Assembly (NCBI GenBank): GCA_964494655.1 | Contig: CAZBRM010000013.1 | Location: forward strand, 1-12,922 | DNA length: 12,922 nucleotides | DNA from: JAHJQT01 sp964494655 | Lineage (GTDB): Bacteria > Patescibacteriota > Minisyncoccia > Portnoybacterales > UBA2143 | Reading direction: 5' to 3' | In this document: positions 12,741 to 12,922 of the stretch, piece by piece | Layout: the number at the start of each line of letters is the position of its first letter | How positions within the stretch are numbered: position 1 is the first letter of the stretch | Made by a program: the position numbers and the translations under genes | The notes under the pieces: generated by a model | Databases searched by the model: none | Told to the model about the DNA's origin: nothing | What the model saw: only the letters and a program-made list of their open reading frames with translations

Positions 12741-12922
12741 ATGATAAAAAAAATAAAAATACCTCAGATTAAAAAAGATATTAAAGCTTTTTTAACAAGC
12801 GAAGAGGGAAGAATTAATAAAAAAAGCGTTGCCAAAATAGCGTTGACTTTTGTCGCTTTAAGCGTTGCTTTAGCCGGAGCGATGAAGGCAGATCCAGCAT
12901 CAGCGGCTTGCACTCACGCATC
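12741..12922 (+). CDS. Probable His-Xaa-Ser repeat precursor peptide, N-terminal part
   Basis: Partial: 60 full codons from ATG 12741, then the window ends. A lysine-rich start (MIKKIKIPQIKKDIKAF) is followed by a polar leader (FLTSEEGRINKKSVAK, 17-32), a hydrophobic stretch (33-47), and ADPASAA, which contains an A-x-A signal peptidase-like site. The last residues are C57-T58-H59-A60 and a final partial codon that can only be Ser (TCN), giving His-Ala-Ser. A His-Xaa-Ser triplet right after an export signal, next to hxsD and hxsB, is what HxsA-like precursors show. The repeat region itself lies outside the window, so the number of triplets is unknown. The gene is intact as far as it goes. Confidence 0.75.
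   Translation, partial: MIKKIKIPQIKKDIKAFLTSEEGRINKKSVAKIALTFVALSVALAGAMKADPASAACTHA

Overview
The window comes from an AT-rich bacterial genome that most resembles a Patescibacteria/CPR (Parcubacteria-like) lineage. The grounds are very low GC, a compact one-locus type IV pilus operon with short pilins carrying a DTRR motif after the N-terminal helix, few Shine-Dalgarno sequences, and ordinary UGA stops (pilD, the response regulator and the first hxsD end in TGA, so UGA is not reassigned). The taxonomic call is inference. The sequence is a scaffold: 100 Ns at 1587-1686 interrupt one gene.

Layout. (1) 1-632, minus strand: an unexplained nested inverted repeat at the left edge, two adjacent serine tRNAs (UGA and GCU), and an acyl carrier protein gene with a clear promoter, SD and intrinsic terminator. 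(2) 709-1398, minus strand: comF, divergent from the pilus genes and carrying a palindromic insertion. (3) 1474-9615, plus strand: a near-complete type IV pilus/competence locus, pilM (split by the gap), pilN, pilO, a small PilP-like membrane protein, pilB, a pilin, a receiver-only response regulator, pilT, pilC, a second pilin with its own promoter and the best SD in the window, and pilD. (4) 9697-12636, plus strand: a separately promoted cassette of two paralogous small beta-rich proteins (one membrane-anchored, one soluble), two HxsD-like proteins and the radical SAM/SPASM maturase HxsB. (5) 12741-12922: the start of a gene with a leader and signal-like segment that runs off the edge just as a His-Ala-Ser triplet appears. 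It is very probably the His-Xaa-Ser precursor peptide (HxsA-like).

How the parts fit. PilB and PilT drive extension and retraction of a pilus built on the PilC platform, aligned by PilM/N/O, from pilins processed by PilD. ComF fits a DNA-uptake role. The right-hand cassette looks like a RiPP system in which HxsB, helped by HxsD proteins, would modify His-Xaa-Ser repeats of an exported precursor. Its position beside the pilus locus, the duplicated HxsD-like gene and the paralogous beta-rich pair make it the most unusual part of the window. A shared 10-mer, TTATCCACAT (it contains a perfect DnaA-box 9-mer), lies just upstream of the two promoters of this cassette, and a one-mismatch copy lies at the same distance from the pilM promoter.
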